Notes under the pieces: model-generated | Seen by the model: only the letters and a program-made list of their open reading frames with translations | What the model was told of the DNA's origin: nothing | Databases searched by the model: none | In this document: piece after piece, positions 33,825 to 43,442 of the stretch | Layout: every line of letters starts with the position of its first letter | Position numbering within the stretch: the stretch's first letter is position 1 | NCBI RefSeq assembly: GCF_017114985.1 | Contig: NZ_JABXKP010000008.1 | Coordinates: 79,479-143,478 of the forward strand | Direction: 5' to 3' | Length of the DNA: 64,000 nucleotides | DNA from: Nostoc sp. JL33 | GTDB taxonomy: Bacteria; Cyanobacteriota; Cyanobacteriia; Cyanobacteriales; Nostocaceae | Made by a program: the position numbers and the translations under genes

Positions 33825-34105
33825 ATAGATTTTATTTAAACACTTATTCTTCCATAAAATATTTTTGAAAAAGGTCTATTTTGTTTGTGTTTTTAAAGCA
33901 TTTACGCTCAAATACTAGCAGTTAAGCCCCAATTTTCTAGGTTTTGTGTAACTAACATTAAAAAAGACAGGCAACAAGCCTGTCCTACAAGTAATGATTT
34001 AGCAAAGAATTTAGAAATTCATCTCAGCAGCTTGGACTTTCTCAACCTGCTTCTTCTTCAGCACCAGCATAACTTGAGCTAACATCACAAGAGCAATAGA
34101 AAGTC
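33825..34105 (-). pseudogene. Duplicated 3' end of petA with its terminator
   Basis: This stretch matches 35310-35582 almost base for base. It includes the petA stop, the last 24 codons ([22 protein letters not shown]) at 34011-34104, and the terminator hairpin GACAGGCAACAAGCCTGTC (33966-33984). Upstream of the copied codons the frame is broken. A 27-codon ORF (34085-34168, MEMSNVYEANEDEG) abuts it out of frame. Confidence 0.8.
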
Positions 34106-34324
34106 AAGAAAAAGGCTCATGATAATGCCTTCATCTTCATTAGCTTCATAAACATTAGACATCTCCATAAATTAAATATGCGTTACCCAGAACCCTTGTA
34201 GAGACGTAGCACTGCTACGTCTCTACATTCTTTTTCGGAGATGTCTATTAGGGACTTCCATAAGTTAATATAAATATTTTTGACTAAGTACATATCCTGC
34301 CAAAGGTAATTTGGATATAAATAT
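34106..34324. other. Spacer with perfect hairpin GTAGAGACGTAGC/GCTACGTCTCTAC
   Basis: The hairpin lies at about 34197-34225. It could end the pentapeptide-repeat gene transcript. Nothing else was recognised. Confidence 0.5.
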
Positions 34325-35275
34325 CTAAGTTTCATGCATAGTTTCTTCGTCTTCAACCTCTTCTTCCGCACAACTATCATCGCGTATAGTCCCATCAGGC
34401 ATAGTGGTATTACAAAAAATAGCCATTCTCGTCTGGGCGTCAATTAGGCTAGCTTGCTCAACGTCTGCGTCGGTCAAATCCGCATAATCTAAATCTGCAC
34501 CTTCGAGATTGGCTTGAAAGAGGGACGCACCACTGAGGTCAGCACCATTCAAATTAGCTTGGCTTAAGTTTGCTGTACTCAAATCGGCATCGCTTAAATC
34601 AGTATTTCTTAGATCCAACCCTTGCAGTTGAGCGCCAGCAGCAATCTGTATAGCTCCTTGAGCTACTAATATTGGGTAAATCTCATCGCTAGACAAAGTT
34701 CTTGGAGACTGTACTGGATCTGGTGGAAAAATACAATTGTCGAATATTGTCTCTGAGTCATAGATACACCCATTCAATGTCACATAGCTCAGATCAGCTT
34801 GACTTAGGTCGGCTCCTCTGAGCGTAGCTCTCTCCAAAGACCCCGATGTGAGATTAATCCCCTTCATGTTTGCCCCTCGGAGGTTTGCATGACTAAACAA
34901 AGCAGAGAAAGCTGTTGCACCTTCAAGATTGGCTTCTCTCAAATCAGCATCGTTCAAACTGGCTTCCAGTAATCCTGCACCCCTCAAATCGGCATTACAT
35001 AAATTTGCTCCTGACAGAATTGTTTCACCCAAATCAACTTTAACTAAACTAGCACCCTCAAGATTAATCCCTTCTAAATCAGCGAGATCCAATCGCGCAC
35101 CATCTAGAACAGCACCTTCTAAATTGGCATTCCGTAGATTGATGGTGTATAGCATAGCATCCCTGAGAATAATTCCTGGTAAATCAGAATTTTCTAGATC
35201 GTTTCCTTCGATGCTAATTCCTGTGAAGTCTCTTTCACCAGCAGCATAACGTTGAATTAGTTCCCTAGCGTCCAT
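34325..35275 (-). CDS. Pentapeptide-repeat protein, 316 aa
   Basis: Built mainly of A(D/N)LxX pentapeptides, which fold into a right-handed quadrilateral beta helix. Block one spans about residues 18-165 and block two about 210-285, separated by a non-repeat linker (IFDNCIFPPDPVQSPRTLSSDEIYPILVAQGA). No signal peptide or membrane segment. Such proteins are numerous in cyanobacteria, and most have no known role. The gene is flanked on both sides by copies of the petA 3' region, so it arrived there with, or caused, that duplication. Confidence 0.9.
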   Translation of the reverse strand: MDARELIQRYAAGERDFTGISIEGNDLENSDLPGIILRDAMLYTINLRNANLEGAVLDGARLDLADLEGINLEGASLVKVDLGETILSGANLCNADLRGAGLLEASLNDADLREANLEGATAFSALFSHANLRGANMKGINLTSGSLERATLRGADLSQADLSYVTLNGCIYDSETIFDNCIFPPDPVQSPRTLSSDEIYPILVAQGAIQIAAGAQLQGLDLRNTDLSDADLSTANLSQANLNGADLSGASLFQANLEGADLDYADLTDADVEQASLIDAQTRMAIFCNTTMPDGTIRDDSCAEEEVEDEETMHET

Positions 35276-35309
35276 AGTTAGTTGGCAAATTACATTGACT
35301 TATCAACAG

Positions 35310-35496
35310 ATTTTTTTATAAACACTTATTATCCTATAAATTATTTTTGACAAAGGTCTATTTTGTTTGTGATTTTAAAGCATTTACGCTCAAAGTTTAC
35401 TAGCAGTTAAGTCCCAAAATTCTAGGGTTCGTGTAAATAACATATAAAAAAGACAGGCAAGATGCCTGTCCTACAAATAATGATTTAGCAAAGAAT
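35310..35496. repeat. Downstream region of petA, template of the duplication
   Basis: This stretch, together with the last petA codons, is repeated at 33825-34105. The hairpin GACAGGCAAGATGCCTGTC (35453-35471) is the probable petA terminator. Confidence 0.75.
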
Positions 35497-36498
35497 TTAG
35501 AAATTCATCTCAGCAGCTTGGACTTTCTCAACCTGCTTCTTCTTCAGCACCAGCATAACTTGAGCTAACATTACAAGAGCGATGAACGCAATCAACCATT
35601 GAACTCTAGAAGCGTCTTGCAATACGATTTCTGCATCATGTTGACCGAATCCACCGACATTCGGGTTGCTGGTCAAAGCTTCACCAGTCTTAACCGCTTG
35701 CCCTTCGGAAACAATCAGTTCTGGCCCTAAAGGAATCGTATCAACGACAACATCACCAGATTCAGGTTGGATGTTGACTAGATATTTAACGTTACCGTCT
35801 CCATCTTCTTCTTTGGCAATCTTGCTAATTGTGCCAGTAGCAGAAGCGTTGTAAACAGCGTTGTTGCTTTTTTCGCCAGTGGGATAAACTTGTCCGCGTC
35901 CCCGGTTAGCACCTAAGTGAACTGAATATTTACCGAAGTGGATGTTTTTGTCAGTTGCGGGGTTGGGAGAAAGAACAGGGAAGACGATTTCCTGATACTG
36001 TTCACCTGGTAAAGGGCCGACGATGACGACGTTTTCTTTGTCTTCGCTGTAGGGTTGGAAAGGAGTGTCGCCAACTTCTTTTTTAAGTTCCTCGGAAAGA
36101 CGATCTTCGGGAGCAATCTTAAAGCCTTCGGGTAGCATCAGCACAGCGCCGACGTTCAAGCCAACCTTAGAACCATCAGCACCAACTTGCTGGGCGCTCA
36201 GATCGTAAGGAATTTTCACCACAGCTTTGAATACAGTGTCAGGTAGCACCGATTGGGGAACTTCCACTTCTGTAGGCTTGGCTGCTAGGTGACAGTTGGC
36301 ACAAACAATCCGCCCGGTTGGTTCGCGGGGGGATTCGGGATAGGTTTGCTGTGCCCAAAAGGGATAGGCGGCAGCTGATTGGGGAAGGGCTAGATCGCTG
36401 GTGAAGTAAAATGTCACAGTAGCGATCGCTATGAGCAATGTTTTTATGATCGCTCTAGCACTGCGAGTTAACCTCGCTCTTAAGAAAACATTTCTCAT
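35497..36498 (-). CDS. petA: Cytochrome f
   Basis: The c-type haem subunit of the cytochrome b6f complex, anchored in the thylakoid with the haem domain in the lumen. The signal sequence ends at [10 protein letters not shown], so Tyr1 of the mature protein, an axial haem ligand, is present. CANCH binds the haem. The C-terminal helix ([21 protein letters not shown]) is the membrane anchor. ATG 36498 ([10 protein letters not shown]) is preferred over the in-frame start at 36513. It is the second gene of the petC-petA operon. Confidence 0.96.
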   Translation of the reverse strand: MRNVFLRARLTRSARAIIKTLLIAIATVTFYFTSDLALPQSAAAYPFWAQQTYPESPREPTGRIVCANCHLAAKPTEVEVPQSVLPDTVFKAVVKIPYDLSAQQVGADGSKVGLNVGAVLMLPEGFKIAPEDRLSEELKKEVGDTPFQPYSEDKENVVIVGPLPGEQYQEIVFPVLSPNPATDKNIHFGKYSVHLGANRGRGQVYPTGEKSNNAVYNASATGTISKIAKEEDGDGNVKYLVNIQPESGDVVVDTIPLGPELIVSEGQAVKTGEALTSNPNVGGFGQHDAEIVLQDASRVQWLIAFIALVMLAQVMLVLKKKQVEKVQAAEMNF

Positions 36499-36535
36499 CT
36501 CTAATAAGGGCAACGATTGAATTAGTCATTAGTCA

Positions 36536-36581
36536 TTGGTCATTGGGCATTGGGCATTGGGCATTGGGCATTGGGCATTGG
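36536..36581. repeat. Heptamer tandem repeat CATTGGG in the petC-petA spacer
   Basis: Six to seven copies of GGGCATT/GGTCATT lie between petC and petA, within the operon. It would be transcribed with them. Confidence 0.85.
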
Positions 36582-36662
36582 TTTCTGCCAACTTCCTCAC
36601 TCCCTCACTCCCAACTCTCTCACTCCCTCATCCCTTACTCAGCACTCATAACTCAGCACTGA

Positions 36663-37202
36663 TTAAGACCACCAAGGTGCATCACCTGTGCGGAAGTCGG
36701 TTTCAGTCCAAGGGGTCAAAACGATTTTGTCGTCGTTTACTTTGGTATGGGCTAAAGGCAAAGACAGGGGTGCTGGGCCCCGAACAACTTTACCAGTTTC
36801 GTCATACTGGGAACCATGACAAGGACATTTAAACTTGTTCTCTGCAACGTTCCAGGGGACAACACAACCTAAGTGGGTGCAGATGGCGTTAATCCCATAA
36901 TCTTTGATCGCCTCTTTGCTGTCTACCACAATATAGGTAGGATCTCCCTTTAGCCCTTGGACTAGGTTGCGATCGCCTGTATTCCGGTTTTCTAGAAATT
37001 TACTGACGCTAACATCGTTACCTAACTCGTCTTTTGCCGTTGCACCACCACCAGCAGCACCACTAACAGGTGGAATAAAGTACTTGACAACGGGATACAA
37101 TGCACCCAGAGCTACTCCAGTGACAGTCCCAAAAGTGAGCAAATTCATGAACTGACGACGCCCCATATCGGGCACGTCTGCTGATTCAGAAAATTGAGCC
37201 AT
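36663..37202 (-). CDS. petC: Rieske iron-sulfur protein of cytochrome b6f
   Basis: It carries the 2Fe-2S cluster that takes electrons from plastoquinol. A twin-Arg-like N-terminus (MGRRQFMN) leads to one membrane helix, then a flexible hinge (GAAGGGATA) and the Rieske domain with both cluster motifs CTHLGC and CPCHGS. The 179-residue length is standard. It is the first gene of the petC-petA operon. The twin-Arg motif makes TatABC the likely export route; tatC lies 3 kb away. Confidence 0.97.
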   Translation of the reverse strand: MAQFSESADVPDMGRRQFMNLLTFGTVTGVALGALYPVVKYFIPPVSGAAGGGATAKDELGNDVSVSKFLENRNTGDRNLVQGLKGDPTYIVVDSKEAIKDYGINAICTHLGCVVPWNVAENKFKCPCHGSQYDETGKVVRGPAPLSLPLAHTKVNDDKIVLTPWTETDFRTGDAPWWS

Positions 37203-37431
37203 AATCTACGCGCTCTTTGTGTATTTTGTTAAGCATTTTGACAAAAGTACTAGTACTTGAGCAACTCTTGTCTAAGTCGAAATGCTAGCGCTCACAACGA
37301 TGCCATACTTCTCTGTTCCAAGATATATCAAGCATCTTTTCTGTTAGCATTACATTTCTTTATATCCTTATCATACTGGAGTCACGGAACTTAACATCAT
37401 AACTAAATGTAAAATCTGATTGAGAAAAGCT

Positions 37432-37740
37432 ATGACAGGACAGGAATTACGTCAGATGTTGCTTGATAAGTGGGGATACTCTTACGATGTCCAGTTCCGG
37501 CGGGCACAGGGAAAGATATTTTTGCAAGTCATGTGGAAATATCTGGAGCAAGCTTCTTTTCCCTTGAATGAGGCGGAGTACCAAGAGCATCTTGATAGCA
37601 TTGCTAATTATCTTCATGCCTTGGGTGGGTCAACACAAGTACAGACATTTATTGCCCAAACACGCGATCGCCCTCGGCTCGGTAAAGCTGTCAGCATTCC
37701 TCTAGATTTAGGCGATCGCGCTTCGGAATGGATATTATGA
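37432..37740 (+). CDS. DUF3067-family protein, 102 aa
   Basis: A conserved small soluble protein found in cyanobacteria and plastids, function unproven. Typical segments: MTGQELRQMLLDKWGYSYDV, RAQGKIFLQVMWKYLEQ, FPLNEAEYQEHL, and the C-terminal RPRLGKAVSIPLDLG. The ATG at 37432 is used instead of the TTG at 37420. It is divergent from petC with a 230-base intergenic region that must hold both promoters. Its conserved position beside petC suggests a link with photosynthetic electron transport, which is inference. Confidence 0.85.
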   Translation: MTGQELRQMLLDKWGYSYDVQFRRAQGKIFLQVMWKYLEQASFPLNEAEYQEHLDSIANYLHALGGSTQVQTFIAQTRDRPRLGKAVSIPLDLGDRASEWIL

Positions 37741-38692
37741 CCCGCTATTGCATTAATTTTAATAAATTTCTGAGTAATTACAGTATTTTTTATCCAAAAA
37801 TACCATAACGTGCTATAAAATTCTTTTGCCCACCGCTACATCCCTTATCTGGCTGAATTAATAGAACTTCTCTATCGTCTAGAACTACTCCCAAAACTAA
37901 AACTTCCGAGATCAAATAGGCAATTTGACGGGGTGGAAAGTTGTAACTTTTCACTCTCCCCTCTTTGACGAGTAGCTGTGAAGGAATGAAGTTTGAGTCG
38001 CACATTAGTGGGATAGGTTCTAGTTATTAATTCAGGCGATCGCCCCGGCAGAAGTGAAGCACAGGTTCGCAAACGTCACCCAAAAGCTTACCCCTTGATG
38101 ACAAATCGCCGCTACACAACGTCCTACAAAGCCTCTTAACAATTCAAAATTCAAAATTCAAAATTCAAAATTAAAGACATTTTCAGGCCGGGATTTAAAC
38201 CCCGACTGAAACTGATTCTACGTGTAGACGTAGGGGTCTTAAACCCTTTAATTTACGATAACTAGCTACATGTACAATTCTCCTGCTAATGGCAATCGCT
38301 CTTGAAGAAAACTTTGTGATTTACTGACATAGGTTTTACTTTTTCTGCCACCGTTTCTAGTTTCGCCTAAAGGCATCTGATTATTATGAATTATCCCTAT
38401 TGTTTTTTGAAGTCACAAGATTACAGCGCTACCGAGCCAACACTCCTACGGTCAAGCCCGACAACATACGCCGTTTACGCGAGTTATAAATAATTCTGAG
38501 GATGAGTTTTTATATGAGGTTTATCTGAAAAAAATATTAGTTATATAGATTTTCTATAGATAAAATTTAACCTATTATGGTTTAGATAAAAGCAAAAAGC
38601 CAGAAAAAAAAGTGCCACAGTGAAACTATACTGCTAAACCCCAACGACACTCAAAATTGCAAGTTATTTAATCCACGTTCCTTAGTGAAACA
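37741..38692. other. Gene-poor region before the lipoprotein pair
   Basis: Nearly 950 bases without a convincing gene. Minus-strand frames near 37790-38070 are open but unrecognised and overlap each other. A TTCAAAA heptamer run lies at about 38140-38175. The segment 38190-38245 contains GGGATTTAAACCCC-type palindromes. The AT-rich end is probably the promoter of the lipoprotein gene. Confidence 0.5.
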
Positions 38693-39766
38693 ATGCTCAA
38701 TAAAAGTTTTTCAATATTCAAAATTGCTTTTGCTATAATTCCCGTCTCTATAATGCTGGGGAGTTGCGGAAATAATAATGATCTGAAGATGGCTGAAAAT
38801 TTTGGACTTCAGGCGGCTAAGTTGGAGACTGCCAACGATAAAGTATCCGCCGATATTTATGATTCTTGCGCCCGTAGAGCCTCTTGGTTTGCAGATAGGA
38901 AAAACATGCAGGAGCAATTAAAGGTTTGCGATCAGCTGTATCGACCAAACTCTGAACGGGCTAATACAGCGGGTAGTGTTCTTGTGGGTTACGTCAGGTC
39001 TGTAGGTGAGCTTGCAGCCCAAGATACAGCTGCGTTTAATGAAAAATATACAGCGATCGCTAATGCACTGAAGAACTTAGAGGTTAAAACGAATACTGGC
39101 ACGGCTAAGATTGACGATAATACGATCAATGCCGGGTTACAGATCGCTAATTTTCTGACTAACTTGAGCCTGCGTGACTTCCAAAGAAGCAACTTGAAAG
39201 CTGCGGTTATTTGTACTGACGAATATATTCAACCCTATGCTAATGGTTTGGCAAGCTTCTTTGATGAAAACTATGTGAATGATCTTCTTGATCGTGAAAT
39301 TGAGAAAATATCCGAACATTACGCTTTTTATGGTGGACGATTAAATAATGTAGTAAATAGCTCTTATAAAAATTCTGGAGAGCCTGAAGCTTTCGCATCT
39401 TTGCAAGACCAACAGATGGAACTTGAGCAGAAAGAACGCACAGAAATCGACAAGGTTATTAGTAAGAAGAAAGATGGAGCAGCTTATGTGACAACTATCC
39501 GAAAAACTGCCGAGTTTCATGCTAAACTTAAGCTCATTTTTAATAATAATAAAGAACAACTATCGCCACAACAAAAATCCGAATGCGGAAAATACTTTGC
39601 TAAAGAAACGGAAAGTATAAACGCTCAAACTTCAGCTTTTCTAAACCAGAAAATCAACCCATCTGAGTTAGCGCAAGTAAGGAAAGTTACGAAAGAATAT
39701 ATCAGCCAAGTAAGTCCGTTGCTTGCTAAGTTTGATGAAAAACCCAAAAAAAGTACAAACAAATAG
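38693..39766 (+). CDS. Unknown lipoprotein, 357 aa
   Basis: The N-terminus is a clear lipoprotein signal: MLNKSFSIFKIAFAI, then LGSC with Cys at 25, followed by GNNN. The rest is almost all alpha-helical and charged (AQDTAAFNEKYTAIANAL, DQQMELEQKERTEIDKVI), with three further Cys. No known domain is recognised. Codon use is more AT-rich than the neighbours. Sixteen bases after the stop a second gene begins, so the two form an operon. It would sit on the periplasmic face of a membrane. Confidence 0.75.
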   Translation: MLNKSFSIFKIAFAIIPVSIMLGSCGNNNDLKMAENFGLQAAKLETANDKVSADIYDSCARRASWFADRKNMQEQLKVCDQLYRPNSERANTAGSVLVGYVRSVGELAAQDTAAFNEKYTAIANALKNLEVKTNTGTAKIDDNTINAGLQIANFLTNLSLRDFQRSNLKAAVICTDEYIQPYANGLASFFDENYVNDLLDREIEKISEHYAFYGGRLNNVVNSSYKNSGEPEAFASLQDQQMELEQKERTEIDKVISKKKDGAAYVTTIRKTAEFHAKLKLIFNNNKEQLSPQQKSECGKYFAKETESINAQTSAFLNQKINPSELAQVRKVTKEYISQVSPLLAKFDEKPKKSTNK

Positions 39767-39782
39767 ATAGAGAAATAATATT

Positions 39783-40190
39783 ATGACTGGTAAAGCAGTT
39801 TCCGACAAGAAGCTTAACATTGATGATCTCAAAAAGTGCAGAGAGAAGCTATCAGAGTCAATCAATATAAGCAGTAGCCAAGCTTTAGATGCTCACAACC
39901 ATAATAAAATATCTAGTTCTGACTTTCAAGAGGCTCAAAAAAAGTGGGAGAAACTAGAAATTCAAGAAAGCGAATTAAGTGGAAAAATTATGGCCTTACA
40001 ATTGGATTACTTGCTAGAGACAAATGTAAATAGTCCCATGTCAAGAATTGTTGGAGCTACCGATAAACTCAACGCGGCAGCCACAGACATTCGAAATTTT
40101 CAGCATTTTTTAGATTCAATTGCTGATGTAATTAATATTTTTGATAGTCTGATCAAAGCTATTCCCAATGGACTGATTGCGAATATTTGA
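39783..40190 (+). CDS. Unknown helical protein, 135 aa, partner of the lipoprotein
   Basis: A small, all-helical soluble protein without signal peptide. It contains KKCREKLSESINISSSQALDA, an amphipathic stretch WEKLEIQESELSGKIMALQLDYLL, and a C-terminal more hydrophobic helix (FQHFLDSIADVINIFDSLIKAI). No motif is recognised. A cytosolic helical protein coupled to a periplasmic lipoprotein is an unusual two-gene design. It converges with tatC, with only eight bases between their ends. Confidence 0.7.
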   Translation: MTGKAVSDKKLNIDDLKKCREKLSESINISSSQALDAHNHNKISSSDFQEAQKKWEKLEIQESELSGKIMALQLDYLLETNVNSPMSRIVGATDKLNAAATDIRNFQHFLDSIADVINIFDSLIKAIPNGLIANI

Positions 40191-40198
40191 GAATATTA

Positions 40199-40993
40199 TT
40201 ATTTACCTGTGAGCTTAACCAGTCCAACACCACCAAAATAAAGGGCTAAAACTGCTCCCGCTAAGAGACTTTGAGTTAGGGGGTCAGTAGAAGGTGTGAG
40301 AACGGCTCCTAAAACCACTGCTCCCATAATCACGTAACGCCAACCAGAAACCATCCGTTCAGAGGAGACAATATTCAAATTACCGAGCAACAGTTGGATG
40401 ATCGGAATTTGAAATGCTAAACCAGTGCTGAATAATAGTAGCAGCACAAATTCAAAATATTTATCAATTGACCAAAGTTGTTCGACTACATCTGCTCCAT
40501 AGCTGATGAAAAATTTCAAAGCTGCGGGAATAAGCAGTAAATAAGCAAATACTAACCCAGCAGCAAATAGCACACTCGAACCCAAAACCACAGGCGCAAG
40601 TAAACGGCGTTCGCGGCGAGTCAGCCCTGGAACCACAAACTGAATAATCTGGTAAAGAATGAAAGGGCTAGTAAGTATGAAACCAGTGTAGGCTGCAACT
40701 TTCACGGAGACAAAGAAATATTCTCCGGGTGCAAGTTGGAGAAATTTTACTCCTTGTGCTGGAACCTCAAGTAACTGGACAATCGGCTTAACGGCAAAGA
40801 AACAGCCAATAATCCCCACTGCTACAGCAATCAGCGAATAGAAAATCCGTTGTCGCAACTCTTCTAGGTGGTCGAAAAGGGACATTTCGATTTCATCTGG
40901 TAACTCATCAAGAGGATCGGTGTCTGAGTTACCATATTCTTCTGGGTCAATGTTCGGAACGTTTAGAGTATCTACGTCTTGTGAAGGCGTCAT
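40199..40993 (-). CDS. tatC: Sec-independent translocase subunit TatC
   Basis: The signal-recognising membrane subunit of the twin-arginine export system, which moves folded proteins such as the Rieske protein. Six hydrophobic helices are present, and the cytosolic motif [18 protein letters not shown] is the TatC hallmark. Further family blocks are [26 protein letters not shown] (split by the Glu-containing loop) and TRRERR. The 264 residues are normal. The acidic N-terminal extension of 35 residues is variable. No tatA gene is adjacent. Confidence 0.96.
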   Translation of the reverse strand: MTPSQDVDTLNVPNIDPEEYGNSDTDPLDELPDEIEMSLFDHLEELRQRIFYSLIAVAVGIIGCFFAVKPIVQLLEVPAQGVKFLQLAPGEYFFVSVKVAAYTGFILTSPFILYQIIQFVVPGLTRRERRLLAPVVLGSSVLFAAGLVFAYLLLIPAALKFFISYGADVVEQLWSIDKYFEFVLLLLFSTGLAFQIPIIQLLLGNLNIVSSERMVSGWRYVIMGAVVLGAVLTPSTDPLTQSLLAGAVLALYFGGVGLVKLTGK

Positions 40994-41506
40994 GAGTCAG
41001 GTAGTAGGCTACATTTATAATTGAGTGCTGAGTTAATGAGTAATAGACCTCTTGCAAAAGTCCCTAACACCCCACCCCCAGCCCCTCCCCGCAGACGGGG
41101 AGGGGAGAATTTGACGTAAGTCAAAGGCGGGGTGGGGTTCTTATTTTTGATTTATGCAAGAGGTCTAATGAGTAATGAGTAATAAGTGAGCAGTCTTTTA
41201 ACTCAGGACTCTTTATTATTTTATTCGGGGAATGCAGTTACCAAGATATGTTTTTGGGTGCTGTGGGTTTTTTGTCCTGTTTTTTGGGATTGCATCTGCA
41301 TAAGTTAGTAGGAAGTCATCTTGTAAGCAATGCCTAACCTAAAACAAGGGTGGAACCGATAATTTAGAAATCACGTCTCTGCGGCTAGTAGCGCTGAGTA
41401 AATTGACACTACATCAGCATATAATACTCAGTTTTAAAAATCCGGTTCATGAATGTGGCATCTATCTATACATAACGCAATCGGAAATTTTTAGCTGAGG
41501 TTGAGT
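40994..41506. other. Spacer containing a MITE; no gene seen
   Basis: Besides the MITE at 41044-41167, only GAGTAAT-type short repeats (about 41167-41195) and AT-rich sequence are seen. Confidence 0.5.
41044..41167. mobile_element. MITE-like element, 124 bp
   Basis: Perfect 13-bp terminal inverted repeats TAGACCTCTTGCA and TGCAAGAGGTCTA. The interior holds CACCCCACCCCCAGCCCCTCCCC facing GGGGAGGGGA and GGCGGGGTGGGGT, so the whole element can fold into one long hairpin. Confidence 0.75.
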
Positions 41507-41737
41507 ATGAATCGGACAATTTGCATTGCCCTGATGGCATTGCCTGTTTATTTATACAATGTTGAGCTAGGCAATACTTTTAGTAGTGACGTGCCGTGTG
41601 TTAAAAACCAGTTTCCCATAATAGCTGCTCTAATTGCTTACAACACAAATACTCAGTCAGGCATATTGCCGTGGCAAATATCAGCTAGAGATGACCAAAC
41701 CGAAGATTGCCTTCGCGCTGGTACTTGCAAAGATTGA
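41507..41737 (+). CDS. Possible small exported protein, 76 aa
   Basis: A short frame with a hydrophobic start (MNRTICIALMALPVYLYNVEL) that could be a signal, then a region with three Cys (DVPCVKNQ, EDCLRAGTCKD). AGCTGAGGTTGAGT lies before the ATG, a weak ribosome-binding site. Not recognised as a family. It lies 48 bases upstream of an SDR gene on the same strand. It may be only a chance frame. Confidence 0.3.
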   Translation: MNRTICIALMALPVYLYNVELGNTFSSDVPCVKNQFPIIAALIAYNTNTQSGILPWQISARDDQTEDCLRAGTCKD

Positions 41738-41785
41738 TACTAATTCGTAATTACGGCAGTCCCATCATAAAAAAAAAGAAAATTA

Positions 41786-42643
41786 ATGGTTACAGAAAAT
41801 CAACGCACAGTAGTGGTTACTGGAGCTTCAACAGGAATTGGTCAGGCGTGTGCTTTGCTTTTAGACCAGTTGGGCTTCTCTGTTTTTGCTGGCGTGCGTC
41901 AAGATGTTGATGCTCAAGCACTTAAACAAAAAGGGTCACAAAGGCTGATTCCGATTTTTTTAGATGTTACTGATGCTGAATCGATCGCAGCTGCTGTTGA
42001 TAAGGTAACAAATGCAGTCGGTGATGCTGGGATTTTAGGTTTAGTGAATAATGCCGGAATTGCTGTTCCTGGGCCGTTGGAATTGTTAGCGATCGCAGAA
42101 TTTCAACACCAGATGCAGGTTAATGTTACTGGACAATTAGCAGTCACACAAGCATTTCTTGGTCTATTACGCCAGAGTCGGGGCCGAATTGTCAATATGG
42201 GTTCGATTTCTGGTAGAAGTCCTGCCCCGTTCATGGGAGCTTACAATGCGTCAAAGTTTGCGCTCGTTGGACTCACTGATGTCATGCGGATGGAGTTGCG
42301 ATCTTGGGGAATCTCGGTTTCTATTATCGAACCTGGTGCGATCGCTACTCCAATCTGGGAAAAGTCCCTAAGTCAATCTGAAATAGCACAGCACGATTTA
42401 CCAGAATCGGCACAAAGTCTTTACGGACAGGCGATGAATATTGTACGTAAAAAAATGCAAATTCTCGCATCTAAGGGAATTTCTGCGGATATTGTTGCTC
42501 AGGCTGTTGTCCATGCGCTGACTGCAAAACAACCTAAGACACGTTATCTTGTTGGACAAGATGCCAAACTTGGAGCCGTGCTAAAGCATATTTTACCCGA
42601 TAAGCTGCATGACCGGGTAATTTTATACTCAATGGGATTGTAG
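41786..42643 (+). CDS. Short-chain dehydrogenase/reductase, 285 aa
   Basis: A classical SDR oxidoreductase. The Rossmann cofactor loop is VTGASTGIGQA, followed by NNAGIA, the catalytic Ser in NMGSISGR, and the YNASK catalytic pair (Tyr and Lys). SIIEPGAIATPIW follows. The C-terminal region is that of the retinol or 17-beta-hydroxysteroid dehydrogenase-like group. The residue after the second strand suggests NADP preference, not certain. It is cytosolic, monocistronic and the substrate is unknown. Confidence 0.92.
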   Translation: MVTENQRTVVVTGASTGIGQACALLLDQLGFSVFAGVRQDVDAQALKQKGSQRLIPIFLDVTDAESIAAAVDKVTNAVGDAGILGLVNNAGIAVPGPLELLAIAEFQHQMQVNVTGQLAVTQAFLGLLRQSRGRIVNMGSISGRSPAPFMGAYNASKFALVGLTDVMRMELRSWGISVSIIEPGAIATPIWEKSLSQSEIAQHDLPESAQSLYGQAMNIVRKKMQILASKGISADIVAQAVVHALTAKQPKTRYLVGQDAKLGAVLKHILPDKLHDRVILYSMGL

Positions 42644-43060
42644 ATTACTTCACGCTGCGTGCAATTTTCTTTCAAACCTAACCCCCAACCCCTTCCCTAC
42701 TAGCGTTGGGGAGCAAGAATCAAAGTGTACACACAAGTCGAATTACCCCCCTTAATCCCCCCGATGCATTGGTGGGAAACAAGAAGCAAATCCAGTTCCC
42801 TCCCCAATACATCGGGGAGGGTTAGGGTGGGGTAAAGCCTTGGTTAATCAGCTATTTTAGACTTGTGGTACACCGTAGCCCTTTGATAAACAAAATCATC
42901 TTTTTAAGGGACTTCCAAATAAAAAAATATCCCAAAACTGAGGCTAAAATCCTCTCTATTTCTCTTCTCTCTGTGTTCTCTGCGTCTGGAGTGGTAGCCT
43001 GCGGCAAGCCGCTCCGCGTCTACGTTTCTTTGGATAATTTATTTCTTGGAAATCCCTAAG
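42644..43060. mobile_element. Two MITE-like elements
   Basis: Element one, about 42725-42873, has GTGTAC-CACAAGTC type inverted ends around a GGGGGGAT-rich core. Element two, about 42905-43059, has ends TTAAGGGACTTCCAA and TTGGAAATCCCTAA. Element two lies inside the 20-bp tandem array, with a stray unit (AAAATCATCTTTTTAAG) on its left at 42892-42908. Confidence 0.6.
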
Positions 43061-43300
43061 AAAAAAATCATCTTTTTAAGAAAAAAATCGTCTTTCTAAG
43101 AAAAAACTCGTCTTTTTAAGAAAAAAATCATCTTTTTAAGAAAAAACTCGTCTTTTTAACAAAAAAATCATCTTTTTAAGAAAAAACTCGTCTTTTTAAG
43201 AAAAAACTCGTCTTTTTAAGGAGCAAAGAATGGCGTTAAGGCGTAACCCATCGCGTTAAGGAGTAAATCATGGCTTTAAGGAACAAATTATCACTTTAAG
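43061..43300. repeat. 20-bp tandem array with phased A and T tracts, 12 units
   Basis: Twelve units of exactly 20 bases, all ending in TTAAG. Units one to eight (43061-43220) are variants of AAAAAACTCGTCTTTTTAAG. Units nine to twelve (43221-43300) keep the end but have diverged starts. A tracts and T tracts alternate about every ten bases, as in bent DNA. No spacers are present, so it is not a CRISPR. Confidence 0.85.
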
Positions 43301-43442
43301 GAATCAGAACTTAATAATTGACAGAAAACACTAAACAAATATGTGTGATGGAAAAACCGAATCTGTCGTAGGGGTAAAGTGCATTGCTCATGCGTGTCAA
43401 CTTAAGGTGAAAGTTAGTCTAGAAGCAGCATTTAGAGATTGT

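Noticed and set aside
34183..34443. 86-codon minus-strand ORF at the end of the pentapeptide gene
   Set aside because: It overlaps the pentapeptide gene out of frame and runs through a hairpin repeat.
37790..38072. Two overlapping minus-strand ORFs of 66-71 codons
   Set aside because: Open but unrecognised, mutually overlapping, with no supporting start site or neighbour; not reported as genes.
41786..42643. SDR gene as part of the unknown lipoprotein system
   Set aside because: It is separated from the pair by tatC and a MITE, so no operon link is visible.
43061..43300. CRISPR-like periodic array
   Set aside because: Units are contiguous with no variable spacers; it is a simple 20-bp tandem repeat.
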